A stretch of DNA of 64,000 nucleotides. Origin: Janthinobacterium silvisoli. Its GTDB lineage: Bacteria; Pseudomonadota; Gammaproteobacteria; Burkholderiales; Burkholderiaceae_D. Below, piece after piece: positions 15,500 to 24,845 of this stretch. The notes below the pieces were generated by a model that worked only from the letters and a program-made list of their open reading frames with translations, was not told the origin of the DNA and made no database searches. The position numbers and the translations under genes were made by a program. Each line of letters starts with the position of its first letter. Positions within the stretch are counted from its first letter, which is position 1. The stretch lies in contig NZ_JACHCL010000002.1 in NCBI RefSeq assembly GCF_014200725.1, positions 1,116,001-1,180,000 of the forward strand, read 5' to 3'.

Positions 15500-16054
15500 T
15501 CAGGCCACCAGCACCGGGATGCTGAGCGGATCGAAATCATGCCAGTCGCCATTGGCGATCGTGCCTTCCGCCTCTTCGATATGCTGGGCGCCCAGCCGGT
15601 GCAGCGCTTCCAGTGCACACTCGCGCTCATACAGGCCGCTGAGCGCCACCGCGATCAGCATGCCGGGATGACGGGGCAACTGACGGTTTTCACCGGTTTT
15701 TTCAGCCTCTCCAGCGTCTTTCATCTTGTTAAAACTGTAGAGTGAACCGACGTGGCCGCCCACCAAGGCGCCGACCACCGGGCCCAGCGGCCCTGTCGCC
15801 AGGCTAGTCGCAGCGCCGATGCCGGCGCCCACCGCTGCACCGACGGACACGCCTTCGGCGATGCCTTCCGGGGTTTCCCTGGCGCCCGGCGAAGCATCGC
15901 GGTCGCCGCCCAGCGCATGCAAATCGTGCTGTCCAGGCTGGTTAACAAAAAAGGAACTGATGCGGCTGTCGGGAAAGCCCGCCTGCTTCAACGCTTCGCG
16001 CGCAGCAGCGACCTCATCCTGCAACTGAAAATGACCTGCAATGATGCGTGACAT
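15500..16054 (-). CDS. Stress protein with a glycine-zipper-like hydrophobic core
   Basis: A 184-residue protein starting at ATG 16054, which has a strong AGGAGG six bases upstream. The N-terminus (IIAGHFQLQDEVAAAREALK) resembles the regulatory fold of general-stress-17M-like proteins, which detect flanking alpha/beta segments. A Gly/Ala-rich hydrophobic stretch (about 82-112) with GAAVGAGIGAATS and GPVVGALVGGHVG looks membrane-inserting. The C-terminal part repeats the alpha/beta pattern (IAVALSGLYERECALEALHR). A role in envelope stress is inferred from composition only. Confidence 0.7.
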   Translation of the reverse strand: MSRIIAGHFQLQDEVAAAREALKQAGFPDSRISSFFVNQPGQHDLHALGGDRDASPGARETPEGIAEGVSVGAAVGAGIGAATSLATGPLGPVVGALVGGHVGSLYSFNKMKDAGEAEKTGENRQLPRHPGMLIAVALSGLYERECALEALHRLGAQHIEEAEGTIANGDWHDFDPLSIPVLVA

Positions 16055-16155
16055 GATCTCCCTCCTGATGGCTTGCTGGCGCGCCATGCGCCACCGTGCC
16101 AGCGTGCGCCTGCCGGACGGTGTCTACCGTTCGCTTGCGCACGCAGTGGAAAAAA

Positions 16156-16905
16156 TCAGGCGGAAGCGGAAGCTGTAAAGGGGCTGCGGATATCGGACAG
16201 GAATTGCTGCGCACGCGGATGTTGCGGGCTGCCAAAGAAGGCTTCGGGCGAACCGCGCTCCAGCACTTGCCCATGGTCCATGAACCAGACCCGGTCCGCC
16301 ACCTCGCGCGCAAAACCCATTTCGTGCGTGACGCACACCATGGTCATGCCGCCATGCGCCAGGTCGCGCATCACTTGCAGTACTTCGCCGACCATTTCCG
16401 GGTCCAGCGCACTGGTCGGCTCATCGAACAGCATCAGCGGCGGCTGCATCGCCAGCGCGCGGGCGATCGCCACCCTTTGCTGCTGGCCGCCCGACAAAGC
16501 GGCCGGCATGGCCTGCGCCTTGTGCGCCAGGCCCACGCGCTCCAGCAGCGCCATCGCGCGCTCTTCGGCTTCGTGCTTCGACAGGCCGCGCAAGCGCTGC
16601 GGCGCCAGCGCGCAATTGGCCAGCACCGACAGATGGGGAAACAGGTTGAACTGTTGAAAGACAAAGCCGATATGCGAACGGAAGGCGTTCACGTCCAGCC
16701 CCGGCGCATGGATATCCTGGCCCGCTACCGTGATATGGCCCGAGGCAATCGGCTCCAGACGGTTGATGGTGCGTATCAGGGTCGACTTGCCCGAACCGGA
16801 CGGGCCACACACCACCAGCACTTCGCCTTTCGATACATGTTCGCTGATGCCGTTCAAGGCGTGGTAATTGCCATAGTATTTATTGACGTTGTCAAAGGTG
16901 ATCAT
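16156..16905 (-). CDS. gltL: Glutamate/aspartate ABC transporter, ATP-binding subunit
   Basis: A 249-residue ATPase. Walker [11 protein letters not shown]-loop [10 protein letters not shown], signature [16 protein letters not shown], Walker [14 protein letters not shown] and the switch His in CVTHEMGFA are all intact. [12 protein letters not shown] is typical of polar-amino-acid importers. ATG 16905 overlaps the gltK stop (ATGA), giving translational coupling; the longer open frame upstream lies inside gltK. Last gene of gltIJKL. Confidence 0.93.
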   Translation of the reverse strand: MITFDNVNKYYGNYHALNGISEHVSKGEVLVVCGPSGSGKSTLIRTINRLEPIASGHITVAGQDIHAPGLDVNAFRSHIGFVFQQFNLFPHLSVLANCALAPQRLRGLSKHEAEERAMALLERVGLAHKAQAMPAALSGGQQQRVAIARALAMQPPLMLFDEPTSALDPEMVGEVLQVMRDLAHGGMTMVCVTHEMGFAREVADRVWFMDHGQVLERGSPEAFFGSPQHPRAQQFLSDIRSPFTASASA

Positions 16906-17594
16906 GCGGCGGCTTTCAAAACGCGGGCCTGGCGCCGCTCGAGCCAGAAGGCGGCGCGCGACAGGCTGAAACAAAGAATAAAATAAGTCATGCCCAGCAA
17001 GAAATACACTTGCACCGGTTTGGTCAGCACCAGGCCATTGATTTGCGAAGCGACAAACGACACTTCGGCCAGGCCGATGATGTAGCCGAGCGAAGTTTCC
17101 TTGATGGTCGAGACGAACTGATTCACCAGCGATGGCAGCATGTGGCGCAGCGCTTGCGGCAAGATTACCGTGCGCATGGCGGACAGATACGGCAAGCCCA
17201 GCGAACGGGCCGCTTCCAGCTGCCCCTTGGGCACGGCTTGCACGCCGGCACGCACGATTTCAGCCAGGTAAATGCCATCGAAGATCACCAGCGCCACCAG
17301 CATGGTGGTAAATTGCCCGCTTTCATGGCCGGTCAAGTTGGGCAGGAAAAAATAGGCCCAAAAAATTACCAGCAGCAAGGGAATACCGCGCACCACATGG
17401 ATCAGCGCGGTGACGGGCCAGCGCAAGGCGCGCCAGGGACTGATGCGGGCCAGGCCCAGCAGCAAGCCCAAGGGCAAGCTCAGCACCAGCGCCAGGCTCG
17501 CCAGCAGCACCGTCAGCGCCAGGCCGCCCAGCGGCCCTTCCGGGTAGCGGCCGACCAGGAAATACAGCCAATAGTCTTGTATCAATTCCAGCAT
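16902..17594 (-). CDS. gltK: Glutamate/aspartate ABC transporter, permease GltK
   Basis: A 230-residue inner-membrane permease of the HisM/GlnP group with about five helices. The coupling-helix region [20 protein letters not shown] followed by [16 protein letters not shown] is the EAA motif that contacts the ATPase. A start overlapping the gltJ stop as TGATG, and a stop overlapping the gltL start, show tight operon packing. Confidence 0.92.
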   Translation of the reverse strand: MLELIQDYWLYFLVGRYPEGPLGGLALTVLLASLALVLSLPLGLLLGLARISPWRALRWPVTALIHVVRGIPLLLVIFWAYFFLPNLTGHESGQFTTMLVALVIFDGIYLAEIVRAGVQAVPKGQLEAARSLGLPYLSAMRTVILPQALRHMLPSLVNQFVSTIKETSLGYIIGLAEVSFVASQINGLVLTKPVQVYFLLGMTYFILCFSLSRAAFWLERRQARVLKAAA

Positions 17595-18277
17595 CAGGCG
17601 GCCCTCCTTTGCAGCAAGGCCGCCAGGCCCGATATCAGCAAGGACACGGTCAGGTAGGCCACGCTGGCGAAGGCAAACGCTTCCACGCTGCGGAAAGACG
17701 CCGTTTCCACGCGCTGCGTCTGGTACATCAGCTCAGCCACGCCGATCACGGTGGCGATGCTGGTGTTTTGCCACAGGTTCAGGGTTTGCGACAACAAGGG
17801 CGGCAGGGACAGGCGCAAGGCTTGCGGCAAGATGCACAAACGCATGGTTTGCAAGAAACTGAAGCCCAGCGCCCGGCCCGCCTCGAATTGCTGAGCAGGA
17901 ATAGCACGGATGCCGCTGCGGATGTCTTCGGCCATATACGCCGCCGTGTACAGGGTCAGCGCGACGATGGCGCTGATGGCCTCGATATTGCCTGCATACA
18001 AACGCTCTTTCCATGCTTGCGGCAGCAATTCAGGCGCGCCGAAATACCAGAACAGGAAATGCGCCAGCAAGGGCACGTTACGGATCGACTCGACGTACGC
18101 GGCGCCCACGGCGTTCAAGAACCGCGACGGCGCCAGGCGCAAGATGGCCACGCCGCATGCCAAAGGCAAGGACAGCAGCAAGGTAATGCCCATCAGCTGG
18201 AGGGATAGCAGCAGTCCGGAGAGCAACCAGTCGTGGTAGTCGCCGGACAGCAAGAGATGCAGATCGAATTGAAGCAT
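17594..18277 (-). CDS. gltJ: Glutamate/aspartate ABC transporter, permease GltJ
   Basis: A 227-residue partner permease. The EAA region reads EDIRSGIRAIPAQQFEAGRA and then ILPQALRLSLPPLLSQTLN. Hydrophobic segments lie at about 18-40, 65-85, 95-115 and 190-215. It forms the transmembrane pore with GltK. A gap of 73 bp separates it from gltI, common for this operon and compatible with an mRNA processing or attenuation point, although I see no strong hairpin. Confidence 0.92.
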   Translation of the reverse strand: MLQFDLHLLLSGDYHDWLLSGLLLSLQLMGITLLLSLPLACGVAILRLAPSRFLNAVGAAYVESIRNVPLLAHFLFWYFGAPELLPQAWKERLYAGNIEAISAIVALTLYTAAYMAEDIRSGIRAIPAQQFEAGRALGFSFLQTMRLCILPQALRLSLPPLLSQTLNLWQNTSIATVIGVAELMYQTQRVETASFRSVEAFAFASVAYLTVSLLISGLAALLQRRAA

Positions 18278-18350
18278 GGAGATGACAACGGTGGTGCGGC
18301 CGCCTGCTAGGGCGCGCCGCAGATTTGCTTAAACAAGCAGATGCAGGGAA

Positions 18351-19181
18351 TCAGGATTCGATCTTGTCGGAATCAAACTTGAAGGTGCGTTTCTGGAATT
18401 TGACGTTGCTGGTCGGGCCATACCATTTGAAGAACAGCTGTTCCGCCTCGCCCGACTTTTCCAGGCTGCGCAAGGTGTCGTCGACGGCCGCCTTCAAGCC
18501 CTTTTCGCCCTTGCGGATGCCGAAGGCAAACACTTCCTGGCTGATATTTTGCGGCAGCACGATGTAATCCTTTTGCGCGGCGCCCAGCTTGGCATAGTTG
18601 TTCAGCAAGGACACTTCATCGTCGACATAGCCTGCGCCCTTGCCTTGCTGCAAGCCCAGGTAAGCCTGGCCCGAGGTCTCGAACGTCACCACGTCCACGC
18701 CAGGGACGGCCTTGCGGATATTCGGTTCCTGCGTGCCGCCCTTGACGGTCAGCACCTTCTTGCCGGTCAGACCGGCCACACTGGTGATATTGCTGCTCTT
18801 TTTCACCAGCACGCGCTGGCCCGTGTAAAACGTGGACAGCGAGAAATCGATCAGGCTTTCGCGTTCCTTGTTATGCGTCAAGGACGCCGTCAGGATATCG
18901 ATACGGCCTTGCTGCAATTCAGGAATACGGGCGGCCACGGCCAGTTGCTTGATCACCGGTTTCACGCCCAGGCTCTTGGCAATCGCGCGGCACAGGTCCA
19001 CTTCGTAACCGACCAGCTGGCGCGACTTGGCGTCGATAAAGCTGTTTGGCTCATCCGTACCCAGGGTACCGCAGACCAGTTCTCCTTTGGCCTTGATAGT
19101 GGCCAGCTGATCCGCTTGCGCTACCTGGACAAAGGCAACAGAGGTAAGAACGAGCGCGGCAAGGTGAAGACGAGTCTGCAT
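18351..19181 (-). CDS. gltI: Glutamate/aspartate ABC transporter, periplasmic binding protein
   Basis: A 276-residue solute-binding protein, first gene of gltIJKL. ATG 19181 was chosen: AGGA lies five bases upstream and it gives a clean signal peptide ending in QAD. GTLGTDEPNSF, GYEVDLCRAIAKSLGVKP and LTHNKERESLIDFS are the expected lobes of the polar-amino-acid family. The periplasmic protein delivers acidic amino acids to GltJK; specificity for Glu/Asp is by family resemblance. Confidence 0.9.
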   Translation of the reverse strand: MQTRLHLAALVLTSVAFVQVAQADQLATIKAKGELVCGTLGTDEPNSFIDAKSRQLVGYEVDLCRAIAKSLGVKPVIKQLAVAARIPELQQGRIDILTASLTHNKERESLIDFSLSTFYTGQRVLVKKSSNITSVAGLTGKKVLTVKGGTQEPNIRKAVPGVDVVTFETSGQAYLGLQQGKGAGYVDDEVSLLNNYAKLGAAQKDYIVLPQNISQEVFAFGIRKGEKGLKAAVDDTLRSLEKSGEAEQLFFKWYGPTSNVKFQKRTFKFDSDKIES

Positions 19182-19292
19182 GGAAGTCCTGTGGTGGCTA
19201 AAAGATGCCGCCATTAAACCTTAGCCGCCTTATTTCCAAAAAGGAATCTTTTCACCGTTACTTATGCAAAAACCTTATAAGACTTGCCGCTC

Positions 19293-20171
19293 TCAGCCAC
19301 GCAGGTAGGGATACGTCAATGCCAGGAACTGCACCGCGTTGACGATGAAGTGGGTGGCGATGGCTGCTTCGATGCGTTTGGTATAACGATAGGCAACACC
19401 GTAACCGAGGCCAGCCATGGTCGCCAGCAAGGTCACGCGCCAGCCACCGGCAGCATGCGTCAGCCCGAACAGCACGCTGGCGATCAGCACCGCCGCGAGC
19501 TCGCCGCTGCTGGTGTTACCCAGGAATGCGGCGATGCGCCCTTGCAGCAAGCCACGGAAAAAAGCTTCTTCGGCAACACAAGTCAACAGCAGATTGACCA
19601 GCAGGAATTGCAGCGTGATGTCAGGAAATTTGAAATCCGGCTTCACGAAGCCGATGGCCAGCGCCGTGCCCACCACGGCGGCCAGCGTGACCGCCATCAC
19701 CGGCGCTGCCCGCTTCATGGCTGACACGAATTCCGGCCTATGCTGCGCCCGCACGCAAAACAGGGCCAGCAAGACCAGTCCGGCCAAGCCTTTGTCGAAA
19801 TTCAAGTACTGGGTGAACGGCGCGCCGCCAGGCGACAAGACCAGCTTGTCGATGATGCGCGGATTATGGAAACCCGGCAAGAGATGCAAGGCCAGCGCCA
19901 GGGCGGCAAGCATGGTCAACAGCAGCAGCAAGCGGCTCAGCCATTTCGCGCCCGGTCTGCGGCTGACACGCTGCGCCGATACAGCAAGCACGATGAACAC
20001 GACGATGGACGGCAGCGCCAGCGGCGCCAGGATGCCGGTGGCAAGACCGCTGACGATGGCAGCCAGCAGTAACACACCCCAGGCCGGGAGTCGCAGCGAT
20101 GCGCTCAAGCGCACATCGGGAAACCAGACCGACAAGATGGCCAAACCCAGCAGGCCGTAAGTAATCAACAT
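19293..20171 (-). CDS. CPBP-family intramembrane metalloprotease
   Basis: A 292-residue polytopic membrane protein with about eight hydrophobic segments. The three CPBP/CAAX active-site motifs are complete: AEEAFFRG (E-E-x-x-x-R), FGLTHA (F-x-x-x-H) and HFIVNAVQF (H-x-x-x-N). In bacteria such proteins process peptides or prenylated-like substrates; the substrate here is unknown. No peptide or bacteriocin gene is adjacent. It runs in the same direction as the serine hydrolase upstream but with 90 bp between. Confidence 0.88.
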   Translation of the reverse strand: MLITYGLLGLAILSVWFPDVRLSASLRLPAWGVLLLAAIVSGLATGILAPLALPSIVVFIVLAVSAQRVSRRPGAKWLSRLLLLLTMLAALALALHLLPGFHNPRIIDKLVLSPGGAPFTQYLNFDKGLAGLVLLALFCVRAQHRPEFVSAMKRAAPVMAVTLAAVVGTALAIGFVKPDFKFPDITLQFLLVNLLLTCVAEEAFFRGLLQGRIAAFLGNTSSGELAAVLIASVLFGLTHAAGGWRVTLLATMAGLGYGVAYRYTKRIEAAIATHFIVNAVQFLALTYPYLRG

Positions 20172-20261
20172 GGAAAGCCCTGTCAGATGAAGAAGCGGAC
20201 ACCACTATAAATGACTTACGGCAATATGACACATGTAATCGTTTCCACCGCAACCAAAATA

Positions 20262-22358
20262 TCAATGCGCATTATTCAGGCGGGCAATCACTGCCCTGGC
20301 GCCATCCGCTCCCGGGTAGGCAGGATCCAGGCGCAAGGCTTGCTGATATGCCTGCACTGCCTGAGCGCGCAAGCCCTGCTCAACGTAAAAGCTGCCCAGG
20401 GTATCGTGCAGATTGGCGACGTCCGGGTGTAACTGGATCGCCGCCTGCAGCAGGGCCGTGCCAGCGGCCACCGCTCCGCCGGCTTTCAAACGATAGGCGG
20501 CATTATTCAGGGCCGTGGCGCTGGCGGCGCCCTGCGGATCGCGGTCCAGCGCCAGGCGCAGGGCGGCGATACTGGCGGCGCTATCGCCTGCGCTCATCAG
20601 CAGTATCCCGTGCAAGGCTTGCGCACGGTCGCTGAGCGGATACAGGGCTACCGCGAGGCGCGCCAACGCCAGGGCTTGCACGCTATCGCCACGCCCGCTC
20701 GATGTTTGCGCCAATTCATTGATTTCGGCCATGAAATCGGGATAGACAAGCTGGTCCCGGAAAGCTGTTTCCAGCTGCTTGCTTAGTTGCGCGACAGAAC
20801 TGGGCTGCGCAGGCCAGGCCACCGCAGCGGTGCGGTCCCAGCTGGCGCCCAGCTTCAGCATGGCTTGCTCGAAAGCCGGGTCGAAACGAGGCGTGCCGCC
20901 AGCCGGCGCCGCTTGCGACAACACGATATAGTCGCGCACGAAGGCCAGCGGACCACTATTGGCGTATTGATCCAGGTCAAAACCCGCCTGCCGCAGCCGG
21001 GCGGCCATGCTGGAACCGGCCGTCAGCAGGACGCGCCCACCGGCAGGGTGGCGGGCGGCCGCGATAAACAGGCTGGCCGCCCTGGCGTCATCCTGTTTCA
21101 GCGCCTGGAGGTTGATCTGGTCAAAGGCCAGCTGCGTCACGGCCGGGTCGCCAGTATAAGGCTGGCCGGTTTTTTCCAGCTGGGCACGCCCCTCGTCGAA
21201 CAGTCCCTTGGCCAGCTGTCCGTACAACTGCGCATTCGCGTGTGCGATATAAGGTTTGAGCTCCCACGCTTCGCCCGTGACCACTTCGAACAAGCGTTCG
21301 GCAAACGCCGCCGTATTGACTCTTTCCAGGTTGGACGCCACGGCGATCGTAAGCTTGCGCGACGGGAAACTGAACAGATAGGTGGCAGTTTCCGGCTGCT
21401 GGCCGCTATGCGAAATCACATAACGCCCGCCCGTCGGATAAGTCTCCCAGCCCATGCCGTAATCGCTCAAGCGCCCTGCGCGTGTGACCATCGATTCCTG
21501 CATCAGCGCCAGGCTGGCCGGCGACAGCAGCTTGCCGTCATGGATACCCTTGCCGAAAGCTAGCATATCGGGCACGGTCGAGCGCGTGCCGCCAGCCGAA
21601 AAGCGGCTGCTGACATCGACGAATTCCGAATTTTTTAGCTCCCTGCCCTCCAGCCCGTAACCGCGCACCCGGTGCGCTATCACGGCGGCAGGGTCATCCA
21701 TCATGGTAGCCGTCATGCCCAGCGGCCCCCACACATGGCGCTGCATGTAGCCGCCATAACTTTCGCCCGTAGCGTTCTCGATGACCGCGCCCAGCAGGTT
21801 GTAGCCATAGCTGGTGTAGCGGTAGCGCGTGCCGGGTTCGGCGATCAGGTCGAAATATTCGAACACGGTGATGGACTCACGCGTGGTTTTATGTTCCTTG
21901 AAATGCTGCTCGGTCTTGTGGTCGCGGTAGGCGTCGATGCCGGCCAGATGGCCCAGCAGCAATCTCACCGTGATGGGAAACGGCTTCACGGGAAAATACG
22001 GCACATAGGTTTGCACTGGCGCATCGAGGTCGACCTTGCCCTGCTCGACCAGCTGCAAAATCGCGACCGCCGTCATCGGCTTGGTAACGGACGCCAGGCG
22101 ATAGCTGGACACAGCCGTGGCCGGCACCTGGTTTTCCAGGTCGGCGTAACCATAACCCTGGACCCATTCCACATCGCCACGGGTAAAACCGATGGTCATG
22201 CCCGGCATGCGCTCCATGGCCATGCGGCTGGCGACCCAGCCATCGAAGGCGGCCAGCCGCGCAGCGAGCGACGAGTCAGGCGCTGCCGCCTGCGCCAGGG
22301 CGCAGAGCAGGAACAGCGCGCTAGGGACCACATATTTTTTCCAGCTTGGCATCGTCAT
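20262..22358 (-). CDS. Periplasmic serine hydrolase (class C beta-lactamase fold) with C-terminal TPR region
   Basis: A 698-residue protein with signal peptide to about residue 25 (LAQAAAP). The beta-lactamase-fold domain (about 30-350) has the catalytic SVTK (S-x-x-K), the YGYN (Y-x-N) and HSGQQ motif in place of K-T-G. A middle linker and a C-terminal helical region follow (about 560-695), with TPR features such as ATALNNAAYRLKAGG and NLHDTLGSFYVEQGLRAQAV. Members act as esterases, peptidases or amidases; the substrate is unknown. It is divergent from the LytS/LytTR pair and may be its target. Confidence 0.88.
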   Translation of the reverse strand: MTMPSWKKYVVPSALFLLCALAQAAAPDSSLAARLAAFDGWVASRMAMERMPGMTIGFTRGDVEWVQGYGYADLENQVPATAVSSYRLASVTKPMTAVAILQLVEQGKVDLDAPVQTYVPYFPVKPFPITVRLLLGHLAGIDAYRDHKTEQHFKEHKTTRESITVFEYFDLIAEPGTRYRYTSYGYNLLGAVIENATGESYGGYMQRHVWGPLGMTATMMDDPAAVIAHRVRGYGLEGRELKNSEFVDVSSRFSAGGTRSTVPDMLAFGKGIHDGKLLSPASLALMQESMVTRAGRLSDYGMGWETYPTGGRYVISHSGQQPETATYLFSFPSRKLTIAVASNLERVNTAAFAERLFEVVTGEAWELKPYIAHANAQLYGQLAKGLFDEGRAQLEKTGQPYTGDPAVTQLAFDQINLQALKQDDARAASLFIAAARHPAGGRVLLTAGSSMAARLRQAGFDLDQYANSGPLAFVRDYIVLSQAAPAGGTPRFDPAFEQAMLKLGASWDRTAAVAWPAQPSSVAQLSKQLETAFRDQLVYPDFMAEINELAQTSSGRGDSVQALALARLAVALYPLSDRAQALHGILLMSAGDSAASIAALRLALDRDPQGAASATALNNAAYRLKAGGAVAAGTALLQAAIQLHPDVANLHDTLGSFYVEQGLRAQAVQAYQQALRLDPAYPGADGARAVIARLNNAH

Positions 22359-22491
22359 TCATTCCATGGTGAGGGTGTGATTACGGCGATGGTAAGCATG
22401 TTTCTGCTGTTTTTGGGCAGCGTTGCACGAAATGCACCTGGGCTACATGAATGGCACGGCCGGCTGATGCTTAGCAGCTACAATTGCCGCC

Positions 22492-24150
22492 ATGCCCACA
22501 CTGTCACTCATCGTTAATTGCTTGCTGCTGTGCTGCCTGGCCCTGCCCACGTCTGCCATGGCGCGCAGTTTGTCCATGTCGCTGGACGATGGCTGGCGCG
22601 CCTGTGACGGCACGCTCACCACGGCATCGCTGCACAGTCTGCTCAAGCCGCAGCAACTGCGCTGCCTGGAACGTGAGCTGATCCTCCCCGCCACGCCGCA
22701 CGCGCCGCAAGTGATGCTGCTGTCGGCCCTGGCGGCCAGCACCTTGTGGCTCGATGGTGTGCAAATCGCCAGCAATGGCCAGCCTGCCGCGCAAGCCGCC
22801 GATGAAATCGCCGGCCAGGTCGATATAGCCGTGCCGCTGGCGCCTGCGCAACTGGCCAAGGGAGCACATCACTTGCGGCTGCTGCTATCGACACAGCAAG
22901 TGCCTACCCGCCTGGATGCGCCATTTTATGGCTTTTCCCTGCAAGACCAGCAAGCCTATCAAACGGCGCAAGCCTGGCGCAATCTGCCGCCATTATTGCT
23001 GGCAGGTGCGCTGGCGGGTGCCGCCGTGTTGTTGACCACCTTGAAGCTCGCCTTGAACCTGCTGTATCAGCGGCGCCTGCACTGGGCTATCTTTACAGCG
23101 CTGTGTCTGGCCGCATCGCTGCTGCTGGTGGCGGAAACCTGGCGCAGCCTGGCTGGCTATACCTATCCCCAGCACATCGTGCGCCTGTATGCCATCAACC
23201 TGCTGACCTGGCTGTTTGCCGCGCTGCTGCCGCTATACTTTTTCTGTTCCTATCATTTCCGCCATAGCCTGCTGGCTGCTGCCTTGATGCTAGGCTGCGT
23301 GGCGCTGGCCGGTGCGCTACCGGTGCATTTCGACAACCAGTGCCGGATGATGTTTGTCAGCGGCCTGACGGCCAGCCTGGCCATCAACCTGTTCGCCCTG
23401 TGGCGCCGCTTGCCGGGCAGCCGGACCGGCACTGCGATTGCACTACTCTCCTGCGTCATGTATATGCTGGCCGGTAACGGTTTTGCCGAAGGCGGTTTTG
23501 CGCTGGTAGTCTGCTTCCTGCTGCTGCCCCTGTGCGCGCAATTGCTGTCGCAACTGATGCGCGACCGGCAAAAGGCGGCACGCGCAAGCCAGCTGGAAAA
23601 CCAGCTCTTGCGCAAAAACCTGCAACCGCACTTCCTGATGAATTCCCTGAGCCTGATCAGCGAATTGAACGAGCAATCGTCACAGGCGGCAGAAAACTTT
23701 ATCGTCGCACTGGGCGATGGCTTCCGCATGCTCAACGAGTACGCTCAGCAGCCCAGCATTGCCCTGACGCAGGAACTGGCCCTGTGCCATAACTATCTGG
23801 CCATCATGAGCACGCGCTTGCAGCAGCCATGCAAGCTGGAACTGATAGGTGAGACCAGCGCCATCATCGTGCCGCCCGCCACCTTGCTGACGGCGCTGGA
23901 AAACGCCTTCAGCCATAACCGCTACCGGCAAGGTGCCACTTTCCGCCTGCAGATCGAACGGAATAGCCAGACGGATATCCTCAGCTTGCTGCTGCCTGCC
24001 GGTGAAACGCGGCCACATGCGGGCACAGGCATCGGTGAGCGGTATATTCATTCCAGCCTGCAAGCCGTATTTGGCAAGCACGCCCACTACGAGACCACGC
24101 TAGCGCCAAACGGCCGGCAGCTGAGATTTACCTTGCCGGTGGCGTCATGA
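22492..24150 (+). CDS. LytS-type membrane sensor histidine kinase
   Basis: A 552-residue kinase. A signal-like N-terminus is followed by a periplasmic domain (about 25-160) with a jelly-roll character (LSALAASTLWLDGVQI). Six or seven transmembrane helices lie from about 165 to 360, a 7TMR-like layout. The phosphorylation site sits in LQPHFLMNSLSLISEL, with His at about 379, matching the N-P-H-F-L-F-N motif of LytS. The ATPase N-box is LLTALENAFSHNRY. The G-box is short (AGTGIGERYIHSSL). Its TGA overlaps the next start as ATGA. Confidence 0.9.
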   Translation: MPTLSLIVNCLLLCCLALPTSAMARSLSMSLDDGWRACDGTLTTASLHSLLKPQQLRCLERELILPATPHAPQVMLLSALAASTLWLDGVQIASNGQPAAQAADEIAGQVDIAVPLAPAQLAKGAHHLRLLLSTQQVPTRLDAPFYGFSLQDQQAYQTAQAWRNLPPLLLAGALAGAAVLLTTLKLALNLLYQRRLHWAIFTALCLAASLLLVAETWRSLAGYTYPQHIVRLYAINLLTWLFAALLPLYFFCSYHFRHSLLAAALMLGCVALAGALPVHFDNQCRMMFVSGLTASLAINLFALWRRLPGSRTGTAIALLSCVMYMLAGNGFAEGGFALVVCFLLLPLCAQLLSQLMRDRQKAARASQLENQLLRKNLQPHFLMNSLSLISELNEQSSQAAENFIVALGDGFRMLNEYAQQPSIALTQELALCHNYLAIMSTRLQQPCKLELIGETSAIIVPPATLLTALENAFSHNRYRQGATFRLQIERNSQTDILSLLLPAGETRPHAGTGIGERYIHSSLQAVFGKHAHYETTLAPNGRQLRFTLPVAS

Positions 24151-24839
24151 AGATAGTGATACTGGAAGACGAACCGCTGATCGCGCAGCGCCTGGAACGC
24201 GAGGTGCGCACTCACTTTGGCGCTCGCCTCGCGCATTTGGTTTTGCATGACAGCCTGGAGCAGGCGCTGGCCGAGCTGCAAGCTGGCCCTTGTGATTTGT
24301 TGCTGCTGGACTTGAACCTGCATGGGGACGATGGCTACGAACTGCTGCGCCTGGCAGGCAAACGCTGCTTCCAGACGATTATCGTCTCGGCCCACGCGGA
24401 ACGTTCGATTACGGCGTTTGACATGGGCGTGCTCGATTTCGTCGCCAAGCCATTCAGCCGTGAGCGCCTGCAGCAAGCCTTGCAGCGCTACACGGATCTA
24501 AGCCAGCCTTCCCGGCTTTCTCTGGCAGTGAAAAAACGGGGTGCGCTGGAATGGATAGACGTCGCCGATATCGACCATGTGCAGGCCGATGGGCATTACA
24601 GCAATATCGTGCTGTCGAGCGGCGAGCAATGTTTCCACGACTTGCCTATTGAAAAGATCATGGTCTTGCTGCCGCCGCATTTCTTGCGCGTGCACCGCTC
24701 CTACCTCGTCAACAGCCTTGTTTTCAAGCGCCTGCATATCGCCGCGGGCGGCAAGTATGCGCTGGACACGCAGACAAGTACGGGCATTCCTGTGTCCCGC
24801 AGCAACTATGCGCTGCTCAAACAAAGGCTGCTGGGCTAA
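24147..24839 (+). CDS. LytTR-family response regulator
   Basis: A 230-residue regulator. The receiver domain (1-115) has acidic pocket EDEP, phospho-acceptor Asp near 54 in LLLLDLNLHGD and Lys in FVAKPFSRERL. The C-terminal LytTR DNA-binding domain (about 130-230) is shown by IDHVQADGHYSNI and FLRVHRSYLVN. It is coupled to the sensor kinase by overlap. LytTR proteins bind paired direct repeats; the likely place is the 133-bp divergent region at 22359-22491, but I could not pick a site with confidence. Confidence 0.92.
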   Translation: MKIVILEDEPLIAQRLEREVRTHFGARLAHLVLHDSLEQALAELQAGPCDLLLLDLNLHGDDGYELLRLAGKRCFQTIIVSAHAERSITAFDMGVLDFVAKPFSRERLQQALQRYTDLSQPSRLSLAVKKRGALEWIDVADIDHVQADGHYSNIVLSSGEQCFHDLPIEKIMVLLPPHFLRVHRSYLVNSLVFKRLHIAAGGKYALDTQTSTGIPVSRSNYALLKQRLLG

Positions 24840-24845
24840 GTTACA

